DNA of 32,279 nucleotides from Methylobacterium variabile. Lineage in GTDB: Bacteria; Pseudomonadota; Alphaproteobacteria; Rhizobiales; Beijerinckiaceae. The notes below the pieces were generated by a model, which worked only from the letters and a program-made list of their open reading frames with translations, was not told the DNA's origin and made no database searches. The number at the start of each line of letters is the position of its first letter. Positions within the stretch are counted from its first letter, which is position 1. Positions 21,168-29,001 of this stretch are shown here, in pieces. The DNA lies in assembly GCF_001043975.1 (NCBI RefSeq), contig NZ_LABY01000152.1, forward strand, positions 1 to 32,279. The letters run 5' to 3'. Position numbers and translations under genes: made by a program.

Positions 21168-22187
21168 CTAGCCCTTGCTCTGCCGGTAGGCCGCGAGGAG
21201 CTCGGGCAGGCGCTCGGCGAGGTAGTCGCCGAAGCCGGGCACGCTCGCCTCGTCCGTCGTGACGCGCACGCCGACCGCGCTGCGCTCGACGCGGGCGAAC
21301 TTCAGGCCCTTGGCGTCCTTCACCGTCTCGGCCTTCGGCTTGCGCTTCGGCGGGGGCGCCGCGTTGAGGGCGGCCAGCACGACGGCGAAGCGCTCGTCCG
21401 AGGTCTTGCCCGCGAGGTCCGGCGAGGCGAGGGCGGCCTCGACCTGCTCGCCCGTTGCGGCCTTGATCCGGTCCGCCAGGGTGAGCCAGCGCGGCCGGCC
21501 GACGCCCGGGGCCGGGCCGATCGTGGCCAGGGCCGGGCCCGGGATGCCCTCGGCGACAGCGAGGTAGCTCGACAGGTTGCTGTTCTGCGTCCCCATCGCC
21601 TTGGCGATCACGTCGCGCGCGACGCCGGCCTGCATCATGTTGTGCGCGAAATGCGCCCGCTCGATGTAGCTGAGGTCGGCGCGGGCCAGGTTCTCCGAGC
21701 CCTGCGCGATGAGAAGCTCGGTGTCGCTCAGGGCCCGCACGATGGCGCGCAGGGGCCGCCCGAGGAGCTGTGCCGCGCGCCGGCGCCGGCGCCCGTAGGC
21801 GATCTCGTAGCGCCCGGGAGCGCCGGGCTTCGGGCGCACGAGGGCCGGGCTGCGCTGGCCTTCCTCGCGGATCTGCTCCACGAAGGCGTCGAACGCCGCG
21901 TCGGTGGAGTCGGGCACGCGGTCGGCGATGGCGGACGGGTCGCAGAGGTCCGGATCGAGCTCGACGATCGCGCCGTCACGCTCCGCATCCGCGACGACGC
22001 GGGCCTGCTCCCGCTCCTGCCACATCGCGCCGAACGAGCGGGCCGCGCCCGCGCGCCTGGCGGCCGGCGGCGCGTTATCACCTGATAACGGGGGTGAAGC
22101 CGTTGATTCCGTTGGGGGCGCCGCCTCGGGCGCCGCCTCCGGCACCCGCCGGGCCATCAGGTCCCGGATGCTCTTGCTCTTGCTCAT
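21168..22187 (-). CDS. repB: Plasmid partition protein RepB (ParB family)
   Basis: A 339-residue centromere-binding protein. It starts MSKSKSIRDLMARR, the usual RepB opening that contacts RepA. After a Pro/Ala-rich linker comes the ParB/Spo0J core: DAFVEQIREEGQRSPALVRP, YEIAYGRRRRRAAQLLGRPLRAIVR, then ENLARADLSYIERAHFAHNMMQAGVARDVIAKAMGTQNSNLSSYLAVAEGIP containing the helix-turn-helix. The C-terminus (FGDYLAERLPELLAAYRQSKG) is the dimerisation part. ATG 22187 overlaps the repA stop as ATGA. A candidate parS palindrome lies inside its own coding sequence at 22073-22090. Together with RepA it should segregate the plasmid. Confidence 0.96.
   Translation of the reverse strand: MSKSKSIRDLMARRVPEAAPEAAPPTESTASPPLSGDNAPPAARRAGAARSFGAMWQEREQARVVADAERDGAIVELDPDLCDPSAIADRVPDSTDAAFDAFVEQIREEGQRSPALVRPKPGAPGRYEIAYGRRRRRAAQLLGRPLRAIVRALSDTELLIAQGSENLARADLSYIERAHFAHNMMQAGVARDVIAKAMGTQNSNLSSYLAVAEGIPGPALATIGPAPGVGRPRWLTLADRIKAATGEQVEAALASPDLAGKTSDERFAVVLAALNAAPPPKRKPKAETVKDAKGLKFARVERSAVGVRVTTDEASVPGFGDYLAERLPELLAAYRQSKG
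22073..22090. promoter_or_regulatory. parS-like 18-bp palindrome within repB
   Basis: CGTTATCA-CC-TGATAACG has perfect 8-bp arms around CC. Its inner 16 bp fit the repABC parS pattern GTT-N4-GC-N4-AAC except for the centre. It lies about 100 bp into repB and is AT-rich against its surroundings. It is the best centromere candidate in the region. Confidence 0.6.
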
Positions 22188-23413
22188 GCCCGTCCCCACG
22201 CGCGGCGGATCAGGATCTCGATCTCGCGGTTCACGTCGTCGAGCGCGTCGAGCGCGCGCCGGTAGGTCGCCCGGCTGACCTCGTCGCTGCGGTCCTTGCC
22301 CAGCGGGGTCTCGTAGATCGTCTGCCCGACGAGGCCCGAGGTCGAGACCGCCGGCGTCTGCAGCATCGCCTTCGGCAGGACGTAGGCGCCGAACAGGTCC
22401 TGCAGCATGCCGACGACCGAGGTCTGCGGGACGCTCTGCGGATCGTAGCGGGTGATCAGGTAGCGGAACCAGTCCTGGGACGGCGGCGGCGCGCCTTCCT
22501 CCTGCACCGTCTCCATCAGGTCGCTCATCATGGTGAGGAACTGCCGCATCGACGCGAGGTCGATCATCTGCGGATGCACGGTGATCAGGGTCGCGGTCGC
22601 CGCGCACAGGGCCGAGATGGCGAAGTAGCCGAGGCGGGGAGGGCAGTCGATGACCACCACGTCGTAATCGGCCGCGACGCTCTCCAGGGCGACCGGCAGC
22701 CGGGCGAAGAACGGCGGCCCGGCGGTCTTGCGCCGCTCCGCCGTCGACATCAGCGGGGCGTAGAACTCGAACTCCTCGAGTTCGAGGTTCGCGGGCGCGA
22801 GGTCGAGGCCCGCGAAGTAGGTGCTGCGGATGACCGACCGCAGCGGGCGCTGGCCCTCGCCGTAGCGGACCGCGTCGTAGATCGTCGGGCCGCTGTCGTC
22901 CTGCCGCGTGCCGAGCAGGGTCGAGAGGCTGGCCTGCGGATCGGCGTCGATCGCCAGCACGCGGTAGCCGTGCAGCGCGAGATAATGGGCGAGGCCCGCC
23001 GTGTGCGTCGTCTTGGCCGAGCCGCCCTTGAAGTTGGTGAGCGCGATGACCTGGAGGTGCTCGCCCTTGGCGGGATCGCGGTGGGGAAGGTAGCCGCGCC
23101 CGACCCGGTCGATCTCGTGGAGATGGCGCCGCAGGACGTTGATCTCGGCAAGGGTGAAGTAGCGCCGGCCCGCCGGCCCGACCTCGAGGTCCGGCGTCAG
23201 GCGGTCGAAGGGCAGTTGGCGCAGCCGCGCCTCGGTGATGCCGAGGAGGCGCGCCGTCTCGCCGGCCGAGAAGCGCCGCAGGGTCTTCTGCGCCGCGGGC
23301 GGATAGAACCCGGTCGCGAGGTCCTGCAGCTTGCCGCCGAGGAGGCGTGCATGGGTCGAGGCGATCTGGTTGGAGGACGCCTCGGCGCCTCCCGAGGGGA
23401 CGTGCTGGTTCAT
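22184..23413 (-). CDS. repA: Plasmid partition ATPase RepA (ParA family)
   Basis: A 409-residue ParA-type ATPase and autorepressor of repABC. An N-terminal winged-helix/MerR-like segment (FSAGETARLLGITEARLRQL...GRRYFTLAEINVLRRHL) precedes the ATPase: deviant Walker A KGGSAKTT near residue 130, Walker A' DADPQASLSTLLG and Walker B VVVIDCPPRLGY. The start ATG 23413 has GAGAAGGG upstream. It is the first gene of the operon (repA-repB overlap by 4 bp). Inverted GCTARCG motifs just upstream are probable operator sites for RepA, alone or with RepB. Confidence 0.97.
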   Translation of the reverse strand: MNQHVPSGGAEASSNQIASTHARLLGGKLQDLATGFYPPAAQKTLRRFSAGETARLLGITEARLRQLPFDRLTPDLEVGPAGRRYFTLAEINVLRRHLHEIDRVGRGYLPHRDPAKGEHLQVIALTNFKGGSAKTTHTAGLAHYLALHGYRVLAIDADPQASLSTLLGTRQDDSGPTIYDAVRYGEGQRPLRSVIRSTYFAGLDLAPANLELEEFEFYAPLMSTAERRKTAGPPFFARLPVALESVAADYDVVVIDCPPRLGYFAISALCAATATLITVHPQMIDLASMRQFLTMMSDLMETVQEEGAPPPSQDWFRYLITRYDPQSVPQTSVVGMLQDLFGAYVLPKAMLQTPAVSTSGLVGQTIYETPLGKDRSDEVSRATYRRALDALDDVNREIEILIRRAWGRA

Positions 23414-23780
23414 GACCCTTCTCGTTAGCGGTAAAACAGCAGATTACGTCATACCACCGCTAGCGAAGAGATAGGACCGATTCGGAACAAGGAGTCGAGT
23501 CGCCGCAAGTCCGGCGCAAGCCCGACATCCGGCGCTCGGGCAGCCGTCCCGGTGCGCCGGAGAGAGGGGAGGGCACTCGGCACCGCCGGTCGTCGGCGGG
23601 CCGGGATGGCTAACGAGGCGTGAACGCGGGCCGGGGCGGAGGCGCGACCCGGCCTCCCGCGCCGCGCGCGTTCGCGGAGCCGTGATCGCGGCCGCGGCCG
23701 CCCGCGTCATTTTATGATCGCGCCGGAGCGCCGGGCGCGTATGCTCCGGCCCCGAGGCGAGAGGTCTCGGACGATCCCGG
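23414..23780. other. repA upstream region, divergent with solute-binding gene
   Basis: No gene. It contains the operator-like repeats described above, and a second inverted repeat GCCGGAGC (23722-23729) / GCTCCGGC (23743-23750) 30 bp before the solute-binding protein start. The first 60 bp are AT-rich compared with the window and probably hold the repA promoter, though no strong -35/-10 pair was seen. Confidence 0.5.
23423..23465. promoter_or_regulatory. Inverted repeat operator upstream of repA
   Basis: CGTTAGCGGT (23423-23432) and ACCGCTAGCG (23456-23465) are inverted arms matching at nine of ten positions, 33 bp centre to centre and 10-50 bp from the repA start. A third copy of the core (GCTAACGAG) is at 23609-23617. 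The location fits autorepression of the repABC operon. Confidence 0.6.
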
Positions 23781-24818
23781 ATGACGGCGCCACGGCAGTT
23801 CGGCGGGGGAGGGCCACGGGCGAGGCGGCGGGACGTGCTCGCCTGGCTCGGGGGCGCAGTCGCCTGCGCCCGCGCGGCGCGCGCGCAGCCGGGCCCGCCC
23901 CTGCCGGTCATCGGCTATCTCGGGCTCGAGTCGCCCGAGCCCTTCGCGAGCCGGCTCGCGGCCTTCCGCGAGGGGCTGGCCGAGGCCGGATTCACCGAGG
24001 GCCACGACGTCGCGATCGACTTTCGCTGGGCCGACGGGCGCTACGAGCGGCTGCCCGACCTCGCGCGGGAGCTGGTCGAGCGCCGGGTCACGGTGCTGGC
24101 GGCGCCGGGCGGCGCGCCCGTCGCGCTCGCCGCGAAGGCCGCCACGGCGGCGGTCCCTGAAGCGCCGATCCCGATCATCTTCGAGATGGGCGGGGATCCC
24201 GTCGCGCTCGGGATCGTGGAGGACCTGGCGCGCCCGCGCGGCAACATCACGGGGGTGTCGAGCCTGAGCGTGGAGGTGTCGCGCAAGCGGCTGGAGTTCC
24301 TGCACGAGGCCGTGCCGGCGGCCTCCACCTTCACGGTGGCGTTCAACCCGACGAGCCCGACCGCGCCGTCGCAGTTGCAGTCCATCCACGCCGCCGCCGA
24401 GACCCTGGGCGTGCAGCTCCGGACCGTGCCGGTCGGCGGCGAGGCGGATTTCGAGCCGATCTTCGCGACCGCGGCGGCGCGACGGCCGAGCGGGCTCGTC
24501 TTCACCTCCGATCCCTATTTCGCCCTGCGCAGCCGGCTCCTCGCCGCGCTCGCCCTCCGCCACGGCCTGCCGGCCGTCACGCAGTCGCGGGACTTTCCGG
24601 TCGCGGGCGGCCTGATGAGCTACGGCGGCGACTTCACGCAGTCGCACCGGCAGGCCGGCCTCTATGTCGGCCGGATCCTCAAGGGCGAGCGGCCGTCGGC
24701 CCTGCCGGTGCAGCTCGTCACGAAGCTCGAGCTGTTCGTGAACCTCAAGGCCGCCGCCGCCCTCGGCGTCACCGTCCCGGCCTCGCTCCTCAGCGGTGCC
24801 GACACGGTCATCGAGTGA
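23781..24818 (+). CDS. ABC transporter substrate-binding protein (TrpX-like, ABC_sub_bind)
   Basis: A 345-residue periplasmic binding protein of the ABC_sub_bind family. The N-terminus has an RRRDVLAWLGG twin-arginine-like motif and a signal sequence ending near ARAQP. The family pattern is clear: PVIGYLGLESPEPFASRLAAFREGLAEAGFTEG, then IDFRWADGRYERLPDLARELVERRVTVL, PIIFEMGGDPVALGIVEDLARPRGNITG and ending KAAAALGVTVPASLL. No permease or ATPase gene is adjacent, a common state for this family in Rhizobiales, where many copies are orphans. The ligand is unknown. Its stop overlaps the end of the convergent cyclase gene by 11 bp. Confidence 0.92.
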   Translation: MTAPRQFGGGGPRARRRDVLAWLGGAVACARAARAQPGPPLPVIGYLGLESPEPFASRLAAFREGLAEAGFTEGHDVAIDFRWADGRYERLPDLARELVERRVTVLAAPGGAPVALAAKAATAAVPEAPIPIIFEMGGDPVALGIVEDLARPRGNITGVSSLSVEVSRKRLEFLHEAVPAASTFTVAFNPTSPTAPSQLQSIHAAAETLGVQLRTVPVGGEADFEPIFATAAARRPSGLVFTSDPYFALRSRLLAALALRHGLPAVTQSRDFPVAGGLMSYGGDFTQSHRQAGLYVGRILKGERPSALPVQLVTKLELFVNLKAAAALGVTVPASLLSGADTVIE

Positions 24819-26577
24819 GACCGCGAGGGCCTTCGGTCTCGACGGCCCCAGGGGGCCCGCACGAGACTCCGAAGACCGGAACCGCGCCGGTCAGCCCCTT
24901 CAGCGGCAGCGCGCCGAGGGCCGTGACGGCGCAATGCCCGCGCACGGCCTCGGCCAGGGCGGCGTCGATCAGGATCTGCGCGTCGGCCGCGGCGGCGCAG
25001 AGGCGGGCGGCGAGGTTCACCACCGGCCCGATCGCCGTGTAGTCGGAGCGGCCCTCGTAGCCGATCCGCCCGACGGTCGCGGGGCCCATCGCCGCGCCGA
25101 CGCCGAAGCCGATGCCGTAACCCTGGGCCTGCCACGACGCGGCGAGGGGCCGGACCGCCTCCTGCATGGCGACGGCGAGCCGCACGGCGGCGAGGCCCGG
25201 GTCCGGCGTCGGCACGGGGGCGTTCACGAGCGCCATCAGGCCGTCGCCCGTGAACGAGACCAGGGTGGCGCCGTGGGCGGTGACCACGCCGCCCAACGCC
25301 GCGAAATACTCCCCGAGCACCGCGATCACCGTCTCCGGCGGCGTGCCGGCCGAGAAGGCTGTGAAGCCCCGCAGGTCGCCGAAGACCACCGCGACCTCGA
25401 CGCGCCGCCCGTCGAGCACGCCGTCGTCGCCGCAGCGGTCGACGAGTTCGGCGACCTGCGGGGCGAGGAAGCGCTTCAGGCGCCCGATGCGCTCCTGCCG
25501 CTCCTGCGACAGGGCCAGCTCGCCCGCCATCGCGTTGAATCGCGCGGCGAGCCGGCCGAGCTCGTCCGCCGAGGCGATCGCGATGCGGTGGGCGAAATCC
25601 CCGGCGCCGATCCGCTCGGTGCCGTGCTCGAGCAGCCGGATCGGGCCGGTCATGCGCCGCGCCAGGCCGTAGGCGAGGGCGGCGGCGAACAGGAGGCCGA
25701 GGAGGATCAGCGCGCCGGTGCGCTGGAGCGCCCGGGTGATCGGCCGGAACGCTTCGGCGGCGGGCTGCATCACGACCACCGTCCAGCCCACCCCCGGGAT
25801 CGCCGCCGTCGCCGCGATGACGGCCCGCCCCGCCGCGTCCGTGCCCGTCGTGCTGCCGCCGGTGCGCGCGCCCTCGCGCAGGGTCGCGAGCCGGCGCGCC
25901 GCCGGGTCGTCGGCGCCGCGCAGCACCAGGCTGAGATCGGGATGAGCGATGAGCCGGCCGGGCCCGTCGAGCACGAGGGCCTGCCCGGTCTCGCCCACGC
26001 GGATTCCGGAGATCACGTCCCGGATCAGCTTGAGGTTGATCTCCGCCACCGCCACGCCGACGGAGGCGCGGTTGCCCGCCACCGCCACTGTCATGAACGG
26101 CTCGGAGCCGCGATGGTAGGTCACCGGGCCGTACCAGGCCCGGGCGGCCCGGGCCCCGACGACGGCCGGGTCGCCCGACCGGTCGGCGCCGCTCCCGGCG
26201 CGGTTGAGGTTGACGCGCGAGACCTGCATCCGCTCGCGGCCGTCCCCGTCCACGAGGGTGAGCTGCGCGATCGCCGGCACCTGCCGCAGCAGGCGCAGCG
26301 CATCGAGCCGCTGGCGGTCCTCCGCGCCCGGCGCCCAGGGCAGCTGCACCATCCAGCCGAGCTGCTCGCGGATGGTGTCGATGAAGCCCTGGATGCGGAA
26401 GGCGGCGTCGCGGGCCTCCAGGCCGAGGAGCGCGTGCATCTGGTTGCGCCGGTCGCGGTAGCCGAACCACGCCTCGAGGCCGCCATTCGCGAACAGGGGC
26501 AGCGCCACCGCGGCGAACAGCACGACGCAGTACTTCGCGAAGAGCGAGCGGCGCGGATCGGCCCGGGATCTCACCAT
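24808..26577 (-). CDS. Membrane class III nucleotide cyclase with Cache sensor and HAMP
   Basis: A 589-residue receptor cyclase. TM1 about residues 14-33 (AKYCVVLFAAVALPLFANGG), a periplasmic double-Cache-like sensor to ~285 (including WYGPVTYHRGSEPFMTVAVAG), TM2 (ALILLGLLFAAALAYGLARRM), HAMP with LARRMTGPIRLLEHGTERIGAGDF, then the cyclase domain. Metal-binding Asp residues are in VFGDLRGFT and FTGDGLMAL. The usual adenine-specifying Lys and Asp positions appear as Ser (LVSFTGD) and Pro (AIGPVVNLAARL), so purine specificity is unclear, although the fold is intact. It lies 33 bp after the SCO1 gene in the same direction and is probably the third gene of the methanethiol oxidase operon. Confidence 0.92.
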   Translation of the reverse strand: MVRSRADPRRSLFAKYCVVLFAAVALPLFANGGLEAWFGYRDRRNQMHALLGLEARDAAFRIQGFIDTIREQLGWMVQLPWAPGAEDRQRLDALRLLRQVPAIAQLTLVDGDGRERMQVSRVNLNRAGSGADRSGDPAVVGARAARAWYGPVTYHRGSEPFMTVAVAGNRASVGVAVAEINLKLIRDVISGIRVGETGQALVLDGPGRLIAHPDLSLVLRGADDPAARRLATLREGARTGGSTTGTDAAGRAVIAATAAIPGVGWTVVVMQPAAEAFRPITRALQRTGALILLGLLFAAALAYGLARRMTGPIRLLEHGTERIGAGDFAHRIAIASADELGRLAARFNAMAGELALSQERQERIGRLKRFLAPQVAELVDRCGDDGVLDGRRVEVAVVFGDLRGFTAFSAGTPPETVIAVLGEYFAALGGVVTAHGATLVSFTGDGLMALVNAPVPTPDPGLAAVRLAVAMQEAVRPLAASWQAQGYGIGFGVGAAMGPATVGRIGYEGRSDYTAIGPVVNLAARLCAAAADAQILIDAALAEAVRGHCAVTALGALPLKGLTGAVPVFGVSCGPPGAVETEGPRGLTR

Positions 26578-26610
26578 GACCTGCGCGTCCCCGGCGGCGA
26601 CGGCCCACCC

Positions 26611-27324
26611 TCAGCGGCCCCGCGCCGCCCCGGACCCGGCCTCCTCGAGGAGCAGCGTGCGAATGTCGGCGAGGACCAGCGCGGGCTCGAAGAAGTCGAG
26701 GCTGTAGATGTTCCGCACGCGCCCGCCGGAATCGATCAGGAAGGCGCGGAAGAGGTGGCTCAGCGACCCGTCGGGACCGGCATCGACGCGCTGCCCGTAG
26801 GCCGCGAGGATCGGCGCGAGCTCGGCCCGGCCGGGCGCCGTGAGGAAGGCCCAGGCGGGCGCGGCGGGATCGGCGGAGCGCCACGCGGCGGCGAAGCTGC
26901 GCATCACCTCCGGCGTGTCGTGCTCGGGGTCGAAGCTCAGGGTGACGAGCCGCATCCGGCGCGCCGCCGCCGGGTCCCTCGCGGCGAGGTCCTGCAGCCG
27001 GGCCATGTCCGCGCTGGCGAGCGGGCAGACGTCGCCGCAGCGGGTGTAGATCAGCGCGAGCACCGTGACGCCGCCCGCGCGCGCGTCGTCGAGCAGGTCC
27101 CGGGGCCGGCCGGCCTCGTCGAGGACGCGGCCGCCGCCCGCGGGCTTGATCGGCGGCAGGCGGTAGCTGCCCGGCTCCGGGATCGGGAAGGGGGCTCCCG
27201 CTTCGGCCCGCGGCGGGTGGCCGTGGCCCTCATGAGCAAGGACGTTTGGGGCAAGGCCGGTATGGGCGAGGGAGGCGGCGCAGGCGCCCAGCGCCGCGAG
27301 GCCGAGGAGGGGGGCGGGGCGCAT
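26611..27324 (-). CDS. SCO1/SenC/PrrC-family copper chaperone
   Basis: A 237-residue periplasmic thioredoxin-fold copper protein. The copper site is C96-x3-C100 in YTRCGDVCP plus the His in SLSHLFRAFLID. Family segments LVTLSFDPEHDTPEVM and WAFLTAP are seen. The N-terminus is a signal sequence, possibly lipidated (LGAC), followed by a His cluster HEGHGH that could also bind copper. ATG 27324 begins 5 bp after the methanethiol oxidase stop, so the two are translationally linked. Pairing of this family with methanethiol oxidase is known in Hyphomicrobium, where it is thought to deliver copper to the enzyme; the same role is inferred here. Confidence 0.94.
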   Translation of the reverse strand: MRPAPLLGLAALGACAASLAHTGLAPNVLAHEGHGHPPRAEAGAPFPIPEPGSYRLPPIKPAGGGRVLDEAGRPRDLLDDARAGGVTVLALIYTRCGDVCPLASADMARLQDLAARDPAAARRMRLVTLSFDPEHDTPEVMRSFAAAWRSADPAAPAWAFLTAPGRAELAPILAAYGQRVDAGPDGSLSHLFRAFLIDSGGRVRNIYSLDFFEPALVLADIRTLLLEEAGSGAARGR

Positions 27325-27329
27325 CGGCG

Positions 27330-28649
27330 CTACTTTCCGTAGAGCGAGGCCGCGCCGAACGCCATCATGTGCGGGCGTCCGAGCCGCTCGGCCGTGAAGT
27401 CGATCGCGAAGCGCGGCGCCAGGGCCTTGCCGTCCCACGTATAGGCCTTGAGGAACTGCTCATTCTCCGCCCCGGTCTTGTCCCAGTTCGCCAGGAGCGA
27501 GCTGGTGTAGTAGATCCGCTTGCCGTCCCAGCTCTGCGAGACCATGTTGAGCTGCGCGCCGATCTTCTTCTCGTAGATCTGCCGCGGCCGGTCGGGATCG
27601 GAGACGTCGAAGACGCGCGTGGTGCCGTCCATGAAGGTGTCGACGAACAGGGTGCGGTCGTCGGCCGAGAGGCTGATGTCGACCGGCACCGGCAGCGTCG
27701 ACGGGTCGCCGATATCGGCCACCGCCTTGGCGCTCCACGCGCCGCGCCCGTCCTCGCGCACGAGCCAGAGCTTGGACGTGAGCGCGGTCGAGGTGAAGGC
27801 GTAGGTGTTCTGCGGTCCCCAGGCCCAGCGGATCTCCAGCGGCACGCCGGGCACGCTCAGCACGGTGCGGGGCTGGCGGGCGTGGAAGTCCCACACCACC
27901 ATCGTCTGCCCGAACCGCTTCATCGCCTCGGCGTCCTTCATCAGGTCGCCGAGGGGGCGCATGTAGTTCTCGAGCCCGGTGAAGGACGAGGTCAGCATCA
28001 CGTTGCGGCGCGGCAGCACCCGGGCGTCGTAGCCGTAGCCGTCCGCCCGGGCCTCGATCGTCGCGCCGTTCGGCGCGGCGTCGGTGGGCAGCCAGTGCGT
28101 CGCGACGTACTCGCCCTCGTTCGAGTACTCGACGAGGGCCGCCCGGCCGGTGCCGTCCCGGTTCGACAGGCTCGGGATCAGCATGCGGCCGGGCAGCGCG
28201 TAGGCGCCGTGCGGGCCGGCCGCGCCGCCGCTCCGCTCGACGAAATCGTCGATCACCTTGACGAGCCGCGGCTTCGCCGGATCGTCGGCCACGTTGAAGA
28301 TGAAGATCCTGCTGTCCGACAGGCCCGCGGCCCAGAACTGGCGCCGGTCGTCGGTGAAGCCGCCGTGATGCGCCTCGTGCCGGCCGCCGACCGGAACGGC
28401 GTGGATCGGCCGGCCGAAGGTCGGGGAGCCCTCGCGCGCGTCGACCGTGACGAGCTTGTCCGATCCGTCGCCCAGCCCCTCGACCCCGAGCGTCCAGACG
28501 TAGACGAAATCCTCGACGCCGGTGATCTTCACCATGTAGGGCGACTGGCAGGTCTCGTCGGCGCCGGCCGGTCCCGCCGCGAGGAGCACCGTGGCGGCGC
28601 AGAGCGCCGAGGCGAGTCGACCGGGGGTCATCGCGCGGATCCCTGGCAT
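27330..28649 (-). CDS. mtoX: Methanethiol oxidase, SBP56/selenium-binding protein family
   Basis: A 439-residue predicted periplasmic protein (EC 1.8.3.4 in family members: methanethiol + O2 to formaldehyde, H2S and H2O2). A signal peptide (LASALCAATVLLAAGPAGA) is followed by the SBP56 N-terminus CQSPYMVKI, then GRHEAHHGGF, GAAGPHGAYALPGRMLIPSLSN, YGYDARVLPRRNVMLTSSF, MVVWDFHARQP and DISLSADDRTLFVDTFMDGTTRVFDVSDP, the beta-propeller repeats and His residues expected of the copper-containing bacterial enzymes. ATG 28649 has AGGAGGAGG at about 5 nt, the strongest ribosome site seen in the window. It heads an operon with SCO1 and a cyclase. The methanethiol assignment is by family; the gene symbol is given on that basis. 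Confidence 0.9.
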   Translation of the reverse strand: MPGIRAMTPGRLASALCAATVLLAAGPAGADETCQSPYMVKITGVEDFVYVWTLGVEGLGDGSDKLVTVDAREGSPTFGRPIHAVPVGGRHEAHHGGFTDDRRQFWAAGLSDSRIFIFNVADDPAKPRLVKVIDDFVERSGGAAGPHGAYALPGRMLIPSLSNRDGTGRAALVEYSNEGEYVATHWLPTDAAPNGATIEARADGYGYDARVLPRRNVMLTSSFTGLENYMRPLGDLMKDAEAMKRFGQTMVVWDFHARQPRTVLSVPGVPLEIRWAWGPQNTYAFTSTALTSKLWLVREDGRGAWSAKAVADIGDPSTLPVPVDISLSADDRTLFVDTFMDGTTRVFDVSDPDRPRQIYEKKIGAQLNMVSQSWDGKRIYYTSSLLANWDKTGAENEQFLKAYTWDGKALAPRFAIDFTAERLGRPHMMAFGAASLYGK

Positions 28650-29001
28650 CGGAACCTCCTCCTGCCCCGGACGCCCGCCGCGGCCGGCAGCGCCTGGCCG
28701 AGAGGAGGCCGCCCCCGGTCGCTCGGCGCATGGCGCGCGGTACCGTTCCGGGCTGGGCCCGCTCATGCTTTGCCCATTCGGACAGGCTGTCAATCGCCCG
28801 GACCGGACCGGACCGGAGGGGCCGGAGGGATTGCCTGGACCTGGCGCGCCAGACTTCGAAACGATGTGTTTCGATCGTTTCCGTTTCCAGGCCCGCGCTC
28901 CTGCTCCAGGTTGCCTGCAGCCGGTGCCCGGGACGACGCGAGCCGTCGAGGGCGCCTCCCGGACCGCGGGTGCGACCACCCGATCATGAGGAGCAGGAGC
29001 G
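28650..29001. promoter_or_regulatory. Divergent mtoX/pirin control region with palindromes
   Basis: No gene in these 352 bp. The palindrome CTGGCGCGCCAG (28841-28852) is followed by TCGAAAC-N5-GTTTCGA (28856-28874), which overlaps a second pairing GAAACGAT / ATCGTTTC (28858-28865 / 28873-28880). A further GTTTC is at 28882-28886. Three GGACC units occur at 28800-28815. The pirin Shine-Dalgarno is at 28990-28999. These are good operator candidates for either promoter. Confidence 0.55.

Noticed and set aside
28800..28816. GGACC repeats as a variable-number tandem repeat
   Set aside because: Only three short units in GC-rich DNA; chance cannot be excluded.
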